Assembly: GCA_902799455.1 (NCBI GenBank)
Contig: CADCAX010000003.1
Location: 1-40,725, forward strand
Direction of reading: 5' to 3'
Source: an uncultured Prevotellaceae bacterium
Lineage (GTDB): Bacteria; Bacteroidota; Bacteroidia; Bacteroidales; Bacteroidaceae
DNA: 40,725 nucleotides
The notes under the pieces were generated by a model, which did not search any database, had not been told where the DNA came from, and saw only the letters and a list, made by a program, of their open reading frames with translations. Shown piece after piece: positions 26,244 through 37,098 of the stretch; position 1 is the first letter of the stretch; each line of letters starts with the position of its first letter. The position numbers were made by a program, and so were the translations under genes.

Positions 26244-26915
26244 ATGTGGTTATTTAATTCTTCAATTGGACGTAAGGTAATCATGTCTGTAACAGGCCTC
26301 TGCCTTATCTTGTTCCTCACTTTCCACATGTCAATGAATGTTGTAGCTTTATTTTCTGCAGAGGGCTACAACATGATTTGCGAATTCCTTGGTGCTCACT
26401 GGTACGCAGTAGTAGCATCATTAGGTCTTGCAGCATTGGCAGTTATTCACATCATTTATGCCTTTATCCTTACTATGCAGAACAAGGCAGCTCGTGGTTC
26501 AGAGCGTTATGCTGTAACAGAGAAGCCTTCAAAGGTAGAATGGGCAAGCCAGAACATGTTGGTTCTTGGCCTTATAGTTATCATCGGCTTGGTTCTTCAC
26601 CTGGTGAATTTCTGGGCAAAGATGATGCTTGTAGATCTTGTTGGTACTGGTGATCTGGCTCATAGTGCAGATGGCGCTTACTGGATTAGAGAAACATTCA
26701 GTAACGGTGCATATGTAGTAGTATATCTCATCTGGATTGCTGCTCTGTGGTTCCATCTGTCACATGGTTTCTGGAGTGCTCTTCAGACTATCGGCTGGAA
26801 TGGTAAGGTGTGGTTTACTCGCTGGAAGGTTATAGGAATTGTATACGTTTCACTACTTTGTGCGGGTTTTGCAATTGTAGTACTGTGGTTCTTCTTTGGA
26901 AGCTTGTGCTGTTAA
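26244..26915 (+). CDS. sdhC: Fumarate reductase/succinate dehydrogenase cytochrome b subunit
   Basis: 223 residues with five membrane helices, matching the B-type single-anchor cytochrome b (diheme). Conserved histidines appear in LTFHMSMN, GAHWYAV, VIHIIYAF, VLHLVNFW and LWFHLSHGFWSALQT, fitting two heme sites. It anchors the flavoprotein and iron-sulfur subunits to the inner membrane and exchanges electrons with menaquinone. In anaerobic Bacteroidota this complex mainly reduces fumarate to succinate. First of three genes, 39 nt before the flavoprotein gene. It could equally be named frdC. Confidence 0.92.
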   Translation: MWLFNSSIGRKVIMSVTGLCLILFLTFHMSMNVVALFSAEGYNMICEFLGAHWYAVVASLGLAALAVIHIIYAFILTMQNKAARGSERYAVTEKPSKVEWASQNMLVLGLIVIIGLVLHLVNFWAKMMLVDLVGTGDLAHSADGAYWIRETFSNGAYVVVYLIWIAALWFHLSHGFWSALQTIGWNGKVWFTRWKVIGIVYVSLLCAGFAIVVLWFFFGSLCC

Positions 26916-26954
26916 AGGAGGAGTTGATAACGGAATAATTAAAACGTAAGAAAA

Positions 26955-28937
26955 ATGGCAAAGACATTAAATTCAAAAATACCTCAGGGACCAGTATCAC
27001 AAAAGTGGACAGAGTTTAAAGCCCATCAGCGCTTGGTTAACCCTAAGAATAAACTGAAACTCGACGTTATTGTAGTCGGAACAGGCTTGGCAGGTGCCAG
27101 TGCTGCTTCTTCTCTTGCAGAGATGGGTTTCAATGTACTTAACTTCTGCATACAAGATTCTCCACGTCGTGCTCACTCTATTGCAGCACAGGGTGGTATC
27201 AATGCAGCAAAGAACTATCAGAATGATGGTGACTCTGTTTATCGTCTTTTCTACGATACAGTAAAGGGTGGCGACTATCGTGCTCGTGAAGCTAACGTTT
27301 ACCGTCTGGCAGAGGTTTCAAATAACATCATCGACCAGTGTGTTGCTCAGGGAGTTCCTTTTGCTCGTGAATATGGTGGTATGCTTGCAAACCGTTCTTT
27401 TGGTGGTGCACAGGTAAGCCGCACATTCTATGCAAAGGGTCAGACAGGTCAGCAGTTGCTGCTTGGTGCTTATTCTTCACTTTCCAAGGAAGTGCAGAAG
27501 GGTAAGGTTAAGCTTTATACACGTTACGAAATGGAGGATGTAGTAATCGTCAACGGTCGTGCTCGTGGTATCATTGCTAAGAACCTTGTAACAGGAAAAT
27601 TGGAGCGCTTCTCTGCAAATGCTGTTGTAATAGCAACAGGTGGTTATGGAAACACATACTTCCTTTCTACCAATGCAATGGGATGTAACTGCTCTGCAGC
27701 AATACAGTGTTACCGTAAAGGTGCAATGATGGCAAACCCATCATATGTACAGATCCATCCTACATGTATTCCTGTTCATGGAAACAACCAGTCAAAGCTG
27801 ACCCTTATGTCAGAGTCTTTGCGTAATGATGGTCGTATCTGGGTTCCAAAGAATATTGAAGATGCGAAAGCACTTCAGGCAGGCACAAAGCAGGGTTGGG
27901 AAATTCCTGAGCAGGACAGAGACTATTATCTGGAGCGTCGTTATCCAGCATTTGGTAACCTTGTGCCACGTGACGTTGCTTCTCGTGCAGCAAAGGAGCG
28001 TTGTGACAAGGGCTTTGGTGTAAACAACACAGGTCTTGCAGTATTCCTCGATTTCTCCGAGTCAATTCAGCGTCTTGGTATAGACGAAATCCGTCAGCGT
28101 TATGGCAATCTGTTCGATATGTATGAGGAGATTACAGACGTTAATCCAGGTGAATTTGTTTATTCTAAAGATGGCTTTGACTATTATAAGCCAATGATGA
28201 TCTTCCCAGCAATTCACTATACAATGGGTGGTATTTGGGTTGACTATGAATTACAGACAACAATTCCAGGATTGTTCTCTATCGGTGAGTGTAACTTCTC
28301 TGATCATGGTGCTAACCGTCTTGGTGCATCTGCGTTGATGCAGGGACTTGCTGATGGATATTTTGTTCTTCCTTACACAATACAGAATTACCTTGCTGAT
28401 CAGGAGATATGGCCAAAGGTTTCTACAGATTTGCCAGAATTTGCTGAGGCAGAGAAGGCAGTAGATGCAGAAGAGGATCGTCTGTTGAATATTAAGGGTA
28501 AGCGTTCTGTTGATTCTATCCATAAGGAACTTGGCCATATCATGTGGGAACATGTTGGTATGGGTCGTACAAAGGAAGGTCTTGAAGAAGGCCTGAAGCT
28601 GCTTAAGGAACTTCGTAAGGAGTTCAATGAGAACCTCTTTGTACCTGGTTCAAAGGAAGGTCTTAATGTTGAACTTGACAAGGCTATTCACCTTCGTGAC
28701 TTTATCCTGATGGGTGAACTCATCGCTTATGACGCTCTTCATCGTGAGGAGTCTTGCGGTGGTCACTTCCGTGAGGAACATCAGACAGAGGAAGGTGAAG
28801 CAAAGCGTGATGACAAGAACTTCTTCTATGTTGGTGCATGGGAGTATCAGGGAGATGATGAGAAAGCACCTGAACTCACAAAGGAGCCTCTTGAGTATGA
28901 GATAATTAAGGTACAGACACGTAACTACAAAAACTAA
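26955..28937 (+). CDS. sdhA: Fumarate reductase/succinate dehydrogenase flavoprotein subunit
   Basis: 660 residues. The FAD-binding fold opens [21 protein letters not shown]. The covalent flavin histidine lies in [24 protein letters not shown]. The substrate-site region includes [40 protein letters not shown] and [12 protein letters not shown], followed by [25 protein letters not shown]. The C-terminal helical and capping parts are complete. It interconverts fumarate and succinate in the cytoplasm-facing part of the complex. The sequence type is the B. subtilis/Wolinella-like class that pairs with a single cytochrome b. Confidence 0.95.
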   Translation: MAKTLNSKIPQGPVSQKWTEFKAHQRLVNPKNKLKLDVIVVGTGLAGASAASSLAEMGFNVLNFCIQDSPRRAHSIAAQGGINAAKNYQNDGDSVYRLFYDTVKGGDYRAREANVYRLAEVSNNIIDQCVAQGVPFAREYGGMLANRSFGGAQVSRTFYAKGQTGQQLLLGAYSSLSKEVQKGKVKLYTRYEMEDVVIVNGRARGIIAKNLVTGKLERFSANAVVIATGGYGNTYFLSTNAMGCNCSAAIQCYRKGAMMANPSYVQIHPTCIPVHGNNQSKLTLMSESLRNDGRIWVPKNIEDAKALQAGTKQGWEIPEQDRDYYLERRYPAFGNLVPRDVASRAAKERCDKGFGVNNTGLAVFLDFSESIQRLGIDEIRQRYGNLFDMYEEITDVNPGEFVYSKDGFDYYKPMMIFPAIHYTMGGIWVDYELQTTIPGLFSIGECNFSDHGANRLGASALMQGLADGYFVLPYTIQNYLADQEIWPKVSTDLPEFAEAEKAVDAEEDRLLNIKGKRSVDSIHKELGHIMWEHVGMGRTKEGLEEGLKLLKELRKEFNENLFVPGSKEGLNVELDKAIHLRDFILMGELIAYDALHREESCGGHFREEHQTEEGEAKRDDKNFFYVGAWEYQGDDEKAPELTKEPLEYEIIKVQTRNYKN

Positions 28938-28944
28938 AAACATT

Positions 28945-29703
28945 ATGGCTAAAAATATTTCAGTAACTGTAAAGTTTTGGAAACAGAATGGTCCTAAAGA
29001 GAAGGGTCATTTTGACGAGGAGGTGATGCAGAACATCCCTGACGATACCTCATTCCTTGAGATGCTTGATATGATGAACGAACAGCTCATCAATCAGGGT
29101 AAGGAACCATTCGTCTTTGATCACGATTGCCGTGAGGGTATCTGCGGCATGTGTTCATTGTATATCAATGGTACTCCACATGGTAAGACAGAGCGTGGTG
29201 CTACTACTTGTCAGCTTTATATGCGCAAGTTCAATGACGGAGACGTTATAACAGTGGAACCTTGGCGTTCTGCAGGCTTCCCTGTCATTAAGGACTGTAT
29301 GGTAGATCGTAATGCCTTTGATAAGATTATCCAGGCAGGTGGCTATACATCAGTTCGTGCAGGTCAGGCACAGGATGCAAATGCTATCCTTATTCCTAAG
29401 CAGGATGCTGATGAAGCAATGGATTGTGCTACATGTATCGGTTGTGGTGCTTGTGTGGCAGCATGTAAGAATGGTTCTGCAATGCTCTTCGTATCAAGTA
29501 AAGTAAGCCAGTTGGCTCTTCTTCCACAGGGAAAACCAGAGGCAGCAAAGCGTGCAAAGGCAATGATAGCAAAGATGGACGAGTTGGGCTTCGGTAACTG
29601 TACCAATACACGTGCTTGTGAAGCTGTTTGTCCTAAGAATGAATCAATAGCTAATATAGCAAGACTGAACAGAGAGTTCATTTCAGCAAAATTAGCGGAT
29701 TAA
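28945..29703 (+). CDS. sdhB: Fumarate reductase/succinate dehydrogenase iron-sulfur subunit
   Basis: 252 residues. The N-terminal plant-type ferredoxin domain has CREGICGMCSLYING for the [2Fe-2S] cluster. The C-terminal bacterial ferredoxin part has CATCIGCGACVAACKNG and CTNTRACEAVCPKN for the [4Fe-4S] and [3Fe-4S] clusters. It passes electrons between flavin and heme. It follows the flavoprotein gene by 7 nt and ends at a strong terminator, closing a three-gene operon. Confidence 0.96.
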   Translation: MAKNISVTVKFWKQNGPKEKGHFDEEVMQNIPDDTSFLEMLDMMNEQLINQGKEPFVFDHDCREGICGMCSLYINGTPHGKTERGATTCQLYMRKFNDGDVITVEPWRSAGFPVIKDCMVDRNAFDKIIQAGGYTSVRAGQAQDANAILIPKQDADEAMDCATCIGCGACVAACKNGSAMLFVSSKVSQLALLPQGKPEAAKRAKAMIAKMDELGFGNCTNTRACEAVCPKNESIANIARLNREFISAKLAD

Positions 29704-29710
29704 GCGAAAA

Positions 29711-29748
29711 AAAGGTATCGACGTCTCAAAAAGATGTCGATACCTTTT
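29711..29748 (+). terminator. Terminator of the sdh/frd operon
   Basis: A 13-bp stem (GGTATCGACGTCT 29714-29726 with AGATGTCGATACC 29732-29744, one G-T pair) and a CAAAA loop, with an A run before and TTTT after. It may work in both directions. Confidence 0.88.
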
Positions 29749-29795
29749 AAATAACAACGCATGCACAGATAATATTAATTGTTTAGAAAATAAGA

Positions 29796-31160
29796 ATGGA
29801 AAAGATTCCTTATAAGATTTATCTCTCTGAAAAGGAGATGCCAACCCAGTGGTATAATGTGCGTGCTGACATGAAAAAAAAGCCAGCACCATTATTGAAT
29901 CCAGGAACGAAGAAACCGCTTACTTTTGAAGATATGCAGCCAATTTTCTGCGATGAATTAATCAAGCAGGAGTTGGATGACAATACAAAGTGGTTTGATA
30001 TTCCTGAAGAAGTGCAGGACTTCTATCGTATGTTCCGTCCATCACCATTGGTGCATGCGGAATTCCTTGAGAAAGCCCTTGATACTCCTGCAAAGATTTT
30101 CTATAAGTTTGAGGGAAACAATACTTCTGGTTCACACAAGTTGAATTCTGCTATAGCACAGGCTTATTATGCAAAGAAACAGGGTCTGAAGGGTGTTACT
30201 ACTGAAACTGGTGCAGGACAGTGGGGAACAGCTCTTTCTATGGCATGTCAGTATTTTGGATTGGACTGTAAGGTATATATGGTAAAATGTTCCTATGAGC
30301 AGAAGCCATTCCGACGTGAGGTGATAAACACCTATGGTGCAAGCATCATACCTTCTCCAAGTATGACAACAGAAGTAGGTAAGAAGATTAATGCAGAGTT
30401 CCCTGGAACAACAGGTTCTTTAGGCTGTGCTATCTCTGAAGCTGTAGAGGTTGCTACTACTACACCAGGTTATCGCTATGAGCTCGGTTCTGTGTTGAAT
30501 CAGGTATTGCTGCATCAGACAATAATCGGCTTGGAGGTACAGGCTGCTCTGAAGAAATATGGCATTAAGCCAGATGTTCTCATTGGTTGTACTGGTGGTG
30601 GCTCTAACCTTGGTGGTTTTGCTTCACCATTCCTTGGCGAGATGCTGCGTGGAGAAGCAAAATATAAGATAATAGGTGCAGAACCAGCATCATGTCCAAG
30701 CTTCACAAGAGGTAAGTATGCATACGACTTCTGTGATACAGGTATGATATGCCCATTGGCAAAGATGTACACAGTAGGTTCTCAGTTTATCCCAAGTGCT
30801 AACCATGCTGGTGGTCTTCGTTTTCATGGTATGAGTCCTATCCTCTCTGAGCTGTATGATCAGGGTCTCTTTGAGGCACGTGGTTATGAGCAGACAAGTG
30901 TCTTTGAGGCAGCTGTTCTGTTTGCACGTGCAGAAGGTACTCTGCCAGCTCCAGAATCTTCTCATGCTATTCGTGCTGCTATTGATGAGGCATTGGAGTG
31001 CAAGAAGACTGGTGAGGCAAAAACTATTGTCTTCAACCTCTCTGGTACCGGATATTTTGACCTCTATGCTTATAAGGCATATAATGAGGGTTCAATGATG
31101 GATTACATTCCAACAGATGCCGAGATAGCAAAGGCATTGGAGAAGTTACCTCAGATATAA
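29796..31160 (+). CDS. trpB: Tryptophan synthase beta-like protein TrpB2
   Basis: 454 residues, longer than standard TrpB (about 395) and of the TrpB2 type, with the extended N-terminus and RPSPLVHAEFLEKAL. The PLP lysine is in NTSGSHKLNSA, the catalytic-loop glutamate in TTETGAGQWG, and the phosphate-binding stretch is GCTGGGSNLGG. It condenses indole and serine. No trpA is present, as usual for TrpB2, which may salvage free indole. The gene lies 42 nt before an overlapping gene run and has no clear promoter of its own after the preceding terminator. Confidence 0.92.
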   Translation: MEKIPYKIYLSEKEMPTQWYNVRADMKKKPAPLLNPGTKKPLTFEDMQPIFCDELIKQELDDNTKWFDIPEEVQDFYRMFRPSPLVHAEFLEKALDTPAKIFYKFEGNNTSGSHKLNSAIAQAYYAKKQGLKGVTTETGAGQWGTALSMACQYFGLDCKVYMVKCSYEQKPFRREVINTYGASIIPSPSMTTEVGKKINAEFPGTTGSLGCAISEAVEVATTTPGYRYELGSVLNQVLLHQTIIGLEVQAALKKYGIKPDVLIGCTGGGSNLGGFASPFLGEMLRGEAKYKIIGAEPASCPSFTRGKYAYDFCDTGMICPLAKMYTVGSQFIPSANHAGGLRFHGMSPILSELYDQGLFEARGYEQTSVFEAAVLFARAEGTLPAPESSHAIRAAIDEALECKKTGEAKTIVFNLSGTGYFDLYAYKAYNEGSMMDYIPTDAEIAKALEKLPQI

Positions 31161-31202
31161 GTTAACTGGATATCTGAGCAAAAGATATTTAGGAAACAAC
31201 AT

Positions 31203-32360
31203 ATGATAGAAATTAAAACGATACAAACTAAGGCGGAAATCGGTGAATTCATCGATTTCCGTACTGAGTTATATCGTGATGATCCTTGTGCTTGTCCATA
31301 TCTTTTCTCTGAAGAAATGGCCGATTTATATCAAGGACTAAAGGATGCACAGCCATATTGGGAATACTGTGAGGCAGAATACTATATGGCATATAAAGAC
31401 GGCAAAGCCGTAGGACGTATTGCTGCTATTATAAATCATCGGGCAAACAAGAAGTGGAATCACAAGAATGTACGTTTCGGATATTTCGATTTCATCGATG
31501 ATTATGAAGTCTCAGAGACATTGATAAAGAAGGTAGAAGAGTACGGCCTATCCAAAGGAATGGATACTATTATCGGTCCAATGGGATTCATAGACCTTGG
31601 CCGAGAAGGAATGCTCATAGAAGGATTTGACTATGAGCAGACCATGCATGCAAACCATAACTTCCCATATTATCGTGAACACATGGAGGCATTAGGGTTC
31701 GCAAAAGATAATGACTGGGTACAGAATATGGTGAAGGTTCCAGATGCTGTTCCAGAGAAGTTTGTAAAGATAGCAAATCTAATAAGTACACGTTATGGCC
31801 TGCATGCCAAGAAAATGACAAAAAAAGAAGCAATAGAACTTGGACTTGGACATCGTCTTTTTGAGGTTTTGAATAAGTGTTACCAAGACCTGTATGAGTT
31901 CTCGGAAATAGATAATGCTCTTATTGAAAGAATGGTAAAGAGCTATGTTTCTTTTGCTGATATGAACCTTGTTACATTGATTTGTGACAAAAACAAAGAC
32001 GATGAAATGGTCGGATTTGGCGTTACATTCCCATCTTTCACTAAGGCACTTAGGAAGACAGACAGGGGACGTATATGGCCCTTTGGATGGATAGGATTAT
32101 TAAAGACATTATATACAAAATGGTTTCATTATTCTGAAACCGTAGATTTGCTTATCATTGGTGTTTTACCAGAATATAGGTCAAAGGGAGCCAATGCTCT
32201 TCTTTTCAATGACCTCATACCTTGGTATCAGAAGTATCATTTTAAGCAAGCACTTACACTTGCCATGATGGAGACCAATGATGGAGTATTGTCTGCATGG
32301 CAGTATTTGGATGCTAAAACAGTAAAGAGATTGCGTAGTTACAAGAAAAAATTATTGTGA
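31203..32360 (+). CDS. GNAT-like acetyltransferase-family protein, substrate unknown
   Basis: 385 residues, soluble. The fold appears GNAT-like in parts: an N-terminal half with [20 protein letters not shown] and DTIIGPMGF, and a C-terminal half with [27 protein letters not shown], which resembles an acetyl-CoA binding beta-alpha unit (R-x-K-G-A). This type is conserved in Bacteroidota without an established function; some relatives are compared to N-acyltransferases. Its TGA overlaps the parE ATG (TGATG), so it is co-translated with topoisomerase IV. I cannot name a substrate. Confidence 0.7.
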   Translation: MIEIKTIQTKAEIGEFIDFRTELYRDDPCACPYLFSEEMADLYQGLKDAQPYWEYCEAEYYMAYKDGKAVGRIAAIINHRANKKWNHKNVRFGYFDFIDDYEVSETLIKKVEEYGLSKGMDTIIGPMGFIDLGREGMLIEGFDYEQTMHANHNFPYYREHMEALGFAKDNDWVQNMVKVPDAVPEKFVKIANLISTRYGLHAKKMTKKEAIELGLGHRLFEVLNKCYQDLYEFSEIDNALIERMVKSYVSFADMNLVTLICDKNKDDEMVGFGVTFPSFTKALRKTDRGRIWPFGWIGLLKTLYTKWFHYSETVDLLIIGVLPEYRSKGANALLFNDLIPWYQKYHFKQALTLAMMETNDGVLSAWQYLDAKTVKRLRSYKKKLL

Positions 32361-34303
32361 TGGCAGAGGAATTAGAAACAGTAAATTACAGTGAAGATAA
32401 TATCCGACATTTGTCGGACGTAGATCATATCCGTACCCGTCCTGGTATGTATATTGGTAGGATGGGAGACGGCTCACATGCTGAGGATGGTATATATGTA
32501 TTGTTGAAGGAGGCTATCGACAACAGTATCGATGAATTCCGCATGCATGAAGGCAATCGCATAGAGATAGAGATAACAGATAACAGGGCTATCACCTTGC
32601 GTGACTATGGCCGTGGTATCCCTCAGGGAAAGATGATAGAGGCTGTCAGCCAGCTTAATACCGGAGGTAAGTATGACTCAAAGGCTTTCAAGAAGTCTGT
32701 GGGTATGAATGGTGTTGGTATTAAAGCTGTCAATTTCCTTTCTTCCAAGTTTGAAGTACGCTCTTATCGTGATGGAAATGTACGTACTGCCAAGTTTGAA
32801 AAAGGTATTTTGGTTAGCGATGAAACCGAGAAAACATCTGATGAAAGAGGTACTTTTATTTCTTTTGAGCCGGATGATACATTGTTCCTAAACTATTCTT
32901 TCCACGATGATATCGTAGAGATGATGCTTAGGAATTATACGTACCTTAATACAGGTCTTGCCATAATGTTTAATGGCAGGCGTATTATCTCCCGTCATGG
33001 TTTGTCAGACTTGTTGAAAGACCAGATGACCAGTGAGCCTCTTTATCCTATTGTCCACATGCAGGGAGAGGATATAGAGATAGCTTTTACACATACAAAC
33101 CAGAATGGTGAGGAATACGATTCTTTTGTCAATGGCCAGCATACCACACAGGGTGGTACACATCAATCTGCTTTCAAGGAGCATATAGCACGCACTATAA
33201 AGGAATACTTCGGAAAATACGAATATGGAGACATTCGTAATGGACTTGTTGCTGCTATTGCTGTAAATGTAGAAGAGCCTGTCTTTGAGTCTCAGACGAA
33301 GATAAAACTCGGTTCCGATAAGATGTCTCCAGATGGTGTTTCTGTTAATAAATATGTCGGTGATTTCGTAAAAAATGAGGTAGATAACTATCTTCATCGT
33401 AATCTTGATATAGCAGAGATAATAGAGGAGAAAGTAAAGTCCTCTGAACGTGAAAGAAAGGCAATGGCAGGCGTTACAAAACTTGCTCGTGAACGTGCCA
33501 AGAAGGCTAATCTCCACAACAGGAAACTACGTGACTGCCGAATACATTTCTCAGATGTCAAGAATGATAGAAAAGAAGAGTCAAGTATCTTTATCACTGA
33601 GGGTGATTCTGCTTCCGGCTCTATCACTAAGAGTAGGGATGTAAATACACAGGCAGTCTTCTCTCTGCGTGGAAAACCACTCAACTGTTATGGTTTGACA
33701 AAGAAGGTAGTATATGAAAATGAGGAATTCAATCTTCTTCAGTCGGCCCTTGATATCGAGGATGGTCTTGACAACCTCAGATATAATAAGGTTATTGTTG
33801 CTACCGATGCCGATGTGGATGGTATGCACATTCGTCTGCTTACCATTACATTCTTCCTGCAATTCTTCCCAGAACTGATAAAGAAAGGACATGTATATGT
33901 TCTCCAGACCCCATTGTTCAGAGTTCGCAATAAGCGTAACAAGATAAAGAACAAGGCAGTTATAGAGGCAGAAGATGCAAAGTTGAAGGAGCGTGGTGAA
34001 AAGCAGAAAGACTATATAACGCGCTATTGCTATAGTGAAGATGAACGTCTTAAGGCTATCGAGGAATTAGGTTCTGATCCAGAGATAACACGCTTCAAGG
34101 GATTAGGTGAGATTTCTCCCGATGAGTTCGCTGGTTTTATTGGTCCTGATATACGTCTTGAACAAGTAACACTTCGTCAAAGTGATGAGGTAGAAAAGCT
34201 GCTGGAGTATTACATGGGTAAGAATACTATGGAGCGCCAGAATTTCATAATTGATAATCTTGTAATAGAGGAAGACAGACCTGAAGAAGAGATTTACGAA
34301 TGA
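32360..34303 (+). CDS. parE: DNA topoisomerase IV subunit B
   Basis: 647 residues. The GHKL ATPase begins [20 protein letters not shown], then [10 protein letters not shown] (ATP-binding Asn), [10 protein letters not shown] and [17 protein letters not shown]. The TOPRIM part has [18 protein letters not shown], the [10 protein letters not shown] metal site and [13 protein letters not shown]. GyrB and ParE are close relatives; the Bacteroidota-type length and pattern favour ParE. A GTG one codon upstream (32357) is in frame, but the ATG at 32360 overlapping the preceding stop is preferred. With ParC (not in the window) it separates daughter chromosomes. It overlaps dus by ATGA. Confidence 0.88.
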   Translation: MAEELETVNYSEDNIRHLSDVDHIRTRPGMYIGRMGDGSHAEDGIYVLLKEAIDNSIDEFRMHEGNRIEIEITDNRAITLRDYGRGIPQGKMIEAVSQLNTGGKYDSKAFKKSVGMNGVGIKAVNFLSSKFEVRSYRDGNVRTAKFEKGILVSDETEKTSDERGTFISFEPDDTLFLNYSFHDDIVEMMLRNYTYLNTGLAIMFNGRRIISRHGLSDLLKDQMTSEPLYPIVHMQGEDIEIAFTHTNQNGEEYDSFVNGQHTTQGGTHQSAFKEHIARTIKEYFGKYEYGDIRNGLVAAIAVNVEEPVFESQTKIKLGSDKMSPDGVSVNKYVGDFVKNEVDNYLHRNLDIAEIIEEKVKSSERERKAMAGVTKLARERAKKANLHNRKLRDCRIHFSDVKNDRKEESSIFITEGDSASGSITKSRDVNTQAVFSLRGKPLNCYGLTKKVVYENEEFNLLQSALDIEDGLDNLRYNKVIVATDADVDGMHIRLLTITFFLQFFPELIKKGHVYVLQTPLFRVRNKRNKIKNKAVIEAEDAKLKERGEKQKDYITRYCYSEDERLKAIEELGSDPEITRFKGLGEISPDEFAGFIGPDIRLEQVTLRQSDEVEKLLEYYMGKNTMERQNFIIDNLVIEEDRPEEEIYE

Positions 34304-35256
34304 AGATAGCCGGTATAGACCTTGGTGAACGCCCTCTTCTGTTGGCACCAATGGAAGATGTTACCGATATAGGTTTTCGGCGTCTTTGTAAGCGTTTTGG
34401 CGCTGCGATGGTATATAGCGAATTTGTCGCTGCAGACGCTCTGATACGCAATATAAAGGCAACAACCAGAAAGTTAACAATCAGTGATGATGAACGTCCT
34501 GTCGGAATACAGATATATGGCAGGACAACAGACTCTGTTGTTGAGGCTGCTCGCATAGTAGAGGCAGAGGCTGCTCCTGATGTCATAGATTTGAATTTCG
34601 GCTGTCCTGTTAAGAAGGTAGCAGGCAAAGGTGCTGGTGCCGGTATGCTGCAGAATATCCCTTTGATGCTTGAGATGACAACAGCTGTTGTGAATGCTGT
34701 AAAGACACCTGTCACAGTAAAGACCCGCTTAGGGTGGGACAGTAATAATCTTCTTATGCCAGAGTTGGCTGTACAGTTGTCACAATGTGGCATAAAAGCC
34801 CTGACTATTCATGGCAGAACACGTGCCCAGATGTACACAGGCGAAGCTGACTGGACATTGATAGGAGAGGCAAAGAAGAGAATAAATATACCCCTTATAG
34901 GCAATGGAGACATCAAGAGCATGGAGGAAGCCGATGCAGCCTTTGATAAATATGGTGTTGATGGAGTGATGATAGGCAGGGCAACCTTCGGACAACCTTG
35001 GATATTTTCTAAGCAGGCTGACTCTCTCACGAATCTTGAAAAAATAGATATCCTTCTTGAATTATTGCAGATAAACCTCGATTTTATCGGCGATGAATAT
35101 AAGGCTATCCTGCATACTCGCAGACATCTGGCAGCAACACCTGTCTTTAAGGGAATCCCGGATTTTCGTCCTACCCGCATCAAAATGCTTCGAGCAAATA
35201 CAGTAAAGGAATTGAAAGAAGTAATAAACGAAATAAAAGAAAAATGGATAAACTAA
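34300..35256 (+). CDS. dusB: tRNA-dihydrouridine synthase
   Basis: 318 residues. The FMN-binding TIM barrel begins [23 protein letters not shown]. The catalytic cysteine lies in [19 protein letters not shown], followed by [25 protein letters not shown], the phosphate-binding GNGDI and [13 protein letters not shown]. It reduces specific uridines in the D-loop of tRNAs; the B-type assignment is by overall similarity. It starts on the parE stop (ATGA) and overlaps argB by 13 nt, marking a tightly packed operon. Confidence 0.9.
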   Translation: MKIAGIDLGERPLLLAPMEDVTDIGFRRLCKRFGAAMVYSEFVAADALIRNIKATTRKLTISDDERPVGIQIYGRTTDSVVEAARIVEAEAAPDVIDLNFGCPVKKVAGKGAGAGMLQNIPLMLEMTTAVVNAVKTPVTVKTRLGWDSNNLLMPELAVQLSQCGIKALTIHGRTRAQMYTGEADWTLIGEAKKRINIPLIGNGDIKSMEEADAAFDKYGVDGVMIGRATFGQPWIFSKQADSLTNLEKIDILLELLQINLDFIGDEYKAILHTRRHLAATPVFKGIPDFRPTRIKMLRANTVKELKEVINEIKEKWIN

Positions 35257-36047
35257 CAATCGTAAAAGTTGGTGGTGCTGTTGTTGAAGACCCAAAACAG
35301 CTTGAGACACTATTGAATAATTTTTCTTCCATACCAGGTAAGAAACTCTTGGTTCATGGTGGTGGCAGAAGGGCTACTAAGGTAGCAGGCAGCTTAGGTA
35401 TCGAGAGCAAGATGGTTGGAGGTCGCAGAATTACAGATGCTGCCATGCTGGAGGTTGTTACGATGGTCTATGGAGGTCTTGTCAACAAGTCTCTTGTGGC
35501 ACAGCTGCAAGCCAAGGGTATTAATGCCTTGGGTGTTACAGGTGCCGATATGGACATTATCCGCTCTCATAAGCGTCCGCCAGTAGAGGTGAAGGATGAT
35601 GAAACAGGAGAGAAGAAAGTTGTTGATTTCGGCTTTGTCGGCGATGTAGATAAGGCTGATGGAGAGCGTTTGGCGTCTCTTATCAATAGTGGTATAACGC
35701 CTGTTGTTGCCCCTCTTACACACGATGGAATGGGAAATATCCTCAATACCAATGCAGACACTATGGCCTCAACAGTTGCGAAGGCTTTGGCAGATAAGTT
35801 TGAGGTTACTCTGATATTCTCTTTCGAGAAAAAAGGTGTTCTCAGCAATCCTGATAACGATGACAGTGTCATACCTCTTATCACTCGTGAGATATTCAAG
35901 ATGTATGAGGAAAGCGGTGTCATCTCTGGTGGTATGAAGCCAAAGGTAGAGAATGCCCTCAGTGCTATAGAATCTGGTGTCAGCCGTGTAGTGATAACTC
36001 TGGCAGACAATATAGGCAAAGCCAATGAAGGTACGATAATTCAGTAG
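35244..36047 (+). CDS. argB: Acetylglutamate (or succinylglutamate) kinase
   Basis: 267 residues of the amino-acid kinase fold. It shows IVKVGGAVV, LLVHGGGRRAT, RITDAAMLEVVTMVYGGLVNKSL and NADTMASTVAKAL, then GGMKPKVENALSAI. It phosphorylates the N-acylated glutamate in arginine synthesis. Bacteroides uses N-succinylated intermediates at the ornithine transcarbamylase step, so the true substrate may be N-succinylglutamate. No other arginine genes are nearby. It is followed after 6 nt by the ECF sigma gene, an arrangement I recall from other Bacteroidales. Confidence 0.93.
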   Translation: MDKLTIVKVGGAVVEDPKQLETLLNNFSSIPGKKLLVHGGGRRATKVAGSLGIESKMVGGRRITDAAMLEVVTMVYGGLVNKSLVAQLQAKGINALGVTGADMDIIRSHKRPPVEVKDDETGEKKVVDFGFVGDVDKADGERLASLINSGITPVVAPLTHDGMGNILNTNADTMASTVAKALADKFEVTLIFSFEKKGVLSNPDNDDSVIPLITREIFKMYEESGVISGGMKPKVENALSAIESGVSRVVITLADNIGKANEGTIIQ

Positions 36048-36053
36048 TTTATT

Positions 36054-36557
36054 GTGATAGACATCCAGCGTGACATATTGCCCCTGAAGAATATTCTTTA
36101 TCGTCTGGCTTTGAGAATAACTCTCAACAGTCAGGAGGCGGAGGATGTGGTGCAGGATGTCATCATAAAGATGTGGAAGATGGGGGAGAGATTGAATGAC
36201 GTTGAGAACCTTGAGTCGTATGCTCTTCGCCTGACACGCAATCTTTCAATCGACAGGCAGCGTATGAAGGTCAATCAGGTAGAGTCTTTCGATGAATTGG
36301 AAGATTTTCATGGTGGTATCTCAAATTCCATAGAGTCACGATTAGAGCAGCAGGAGCGCATAGATTCTATCCGAGATATCATGATGCAGATGCCAGAAAA
36401 ACAACGTTCAGTGATGCAGTTAAGAGACTTCGAAGGCAAAAGCTATAAGGAGATAGCTCTTGCCCTCGAAATATCAGAAGACCAGGTGAAAGTAAATATT
36501 TTCCGTGCCCGGCAGTTTGTGAAATCACGTATTGCTAAAGCAGGAGATGCTATTTAG
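36054..36557 (+). CDS. ECF-type RNA polymerase sigma factor
   Basis: 167 residues. Region 2 covers about residues 8-75 (LYRLALRITLNSQEAEDVVQDVIIKMWK and LTRNLSIDRQR). Region 4 covers about 105-160 (MPEKQRSVMQLRDFEGKSYKEIALALEISEDQVKVNIFRARQFVK with its helix-turn-helix). The start is GTG at 36054, 6 nt after argB. No region 3 is present, which fits the ECF class. Its usual partner, a short single-span anti-sigma-like protein, appears 3.2 kb away at 39787 instead of next to it. The 3' end overlaps the convergent pdxT by 8 bp. Confidence 0.92.
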   Translation: MIDIQRDILPLKNILYRLALRITLNSQEAEDVVQDVIIKMWKMGERLNDVENLESYALRLTRNLSIDRQRMKVNQVESFDELEDFHGGISNSIESRLEQQERIDSIRDIMMQMPEKQRSVMQLRDFEGKSYKEIALALEISEDQVKVNIFRARQFVKSRIAKAGDAI

Positions 36558-37098
36558 CAAGTTCTAAGAAATACCGGTGAAATCGCATATCATTGTCTAA
36601 TTCCGGGTGAAAGGCAGTTGCAATTATCCGCCCTTGTTTTGCAGCAACGATATGCTCATCAACAGTTGCAAGGGGTAAGCAGTCATCAGACAGGATTTTC
36701 TCGATGTAAGGAGCCCGAATGAAGGTCATAGGCACATCATTTCCTATCCCTTCGACAGAGCCTGTAGTATGAAAGCTACCTAATTGTCGTCCATAGGCAT
36801 TACGTCGTACTTTGATATCCATTGTGCCAAGATGGTCCTTTGAGAGAAGTATCATTCCAGCACATGTTCCGAAGGTAGGCAATCCTTCCTGTATAGCCTC
36901 TCGGATAGGATTGAACAGCTGCAACTCTTTCAGCAGACGCATCTGTACTGTGCTTTCTCCTCCAGGCAGTATGAGTCCGTCCTTTGGCTGTTGCCAGTCC
37001 TTCAGTTGTCTTATCTCGAAAGTCTCTACGCCCAACTGCTGCAACATGTGTTTGTGTTCAATAAATGCCCCTTGCAAGGCAAGAATAGCAATCCTCAT
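36550..37098 (-). CDS. pdxT: Pyridoxal 5'-phosphate synthase glutaminase subunit PdxT
   Basis: 182 residues of the class I glutaminase type. [16 protein letters not shown] gives the oxyanion region, the nucleophile is Cys79 in FGTCAGM, and HPEL near residue 165 gives the catalytic His and Glu. It releases ammonia from glutamine and channels it to PdxS. Its ATG overlaps the pdxS stop (ATGA), fitting the fixed subunit ratio of the complex. Confidence 0.96.
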   Translation of the reverse strand: MRIAILALQGAFIEHKHMLQQLGVETFEIRQLKDWQQPKDGLILPGGESTVQMRLLKELQLFNPIREAIQEGLPTFGTCAGMILLSKDHLGTMDIKVRRNAYGRQLGSFHTTGSVEGIGNDVPMTFIRAPYIEKILSDDCLPLATVDEHIVAAKQGRIIATAFHPELDNDMRFHRYFLELAK

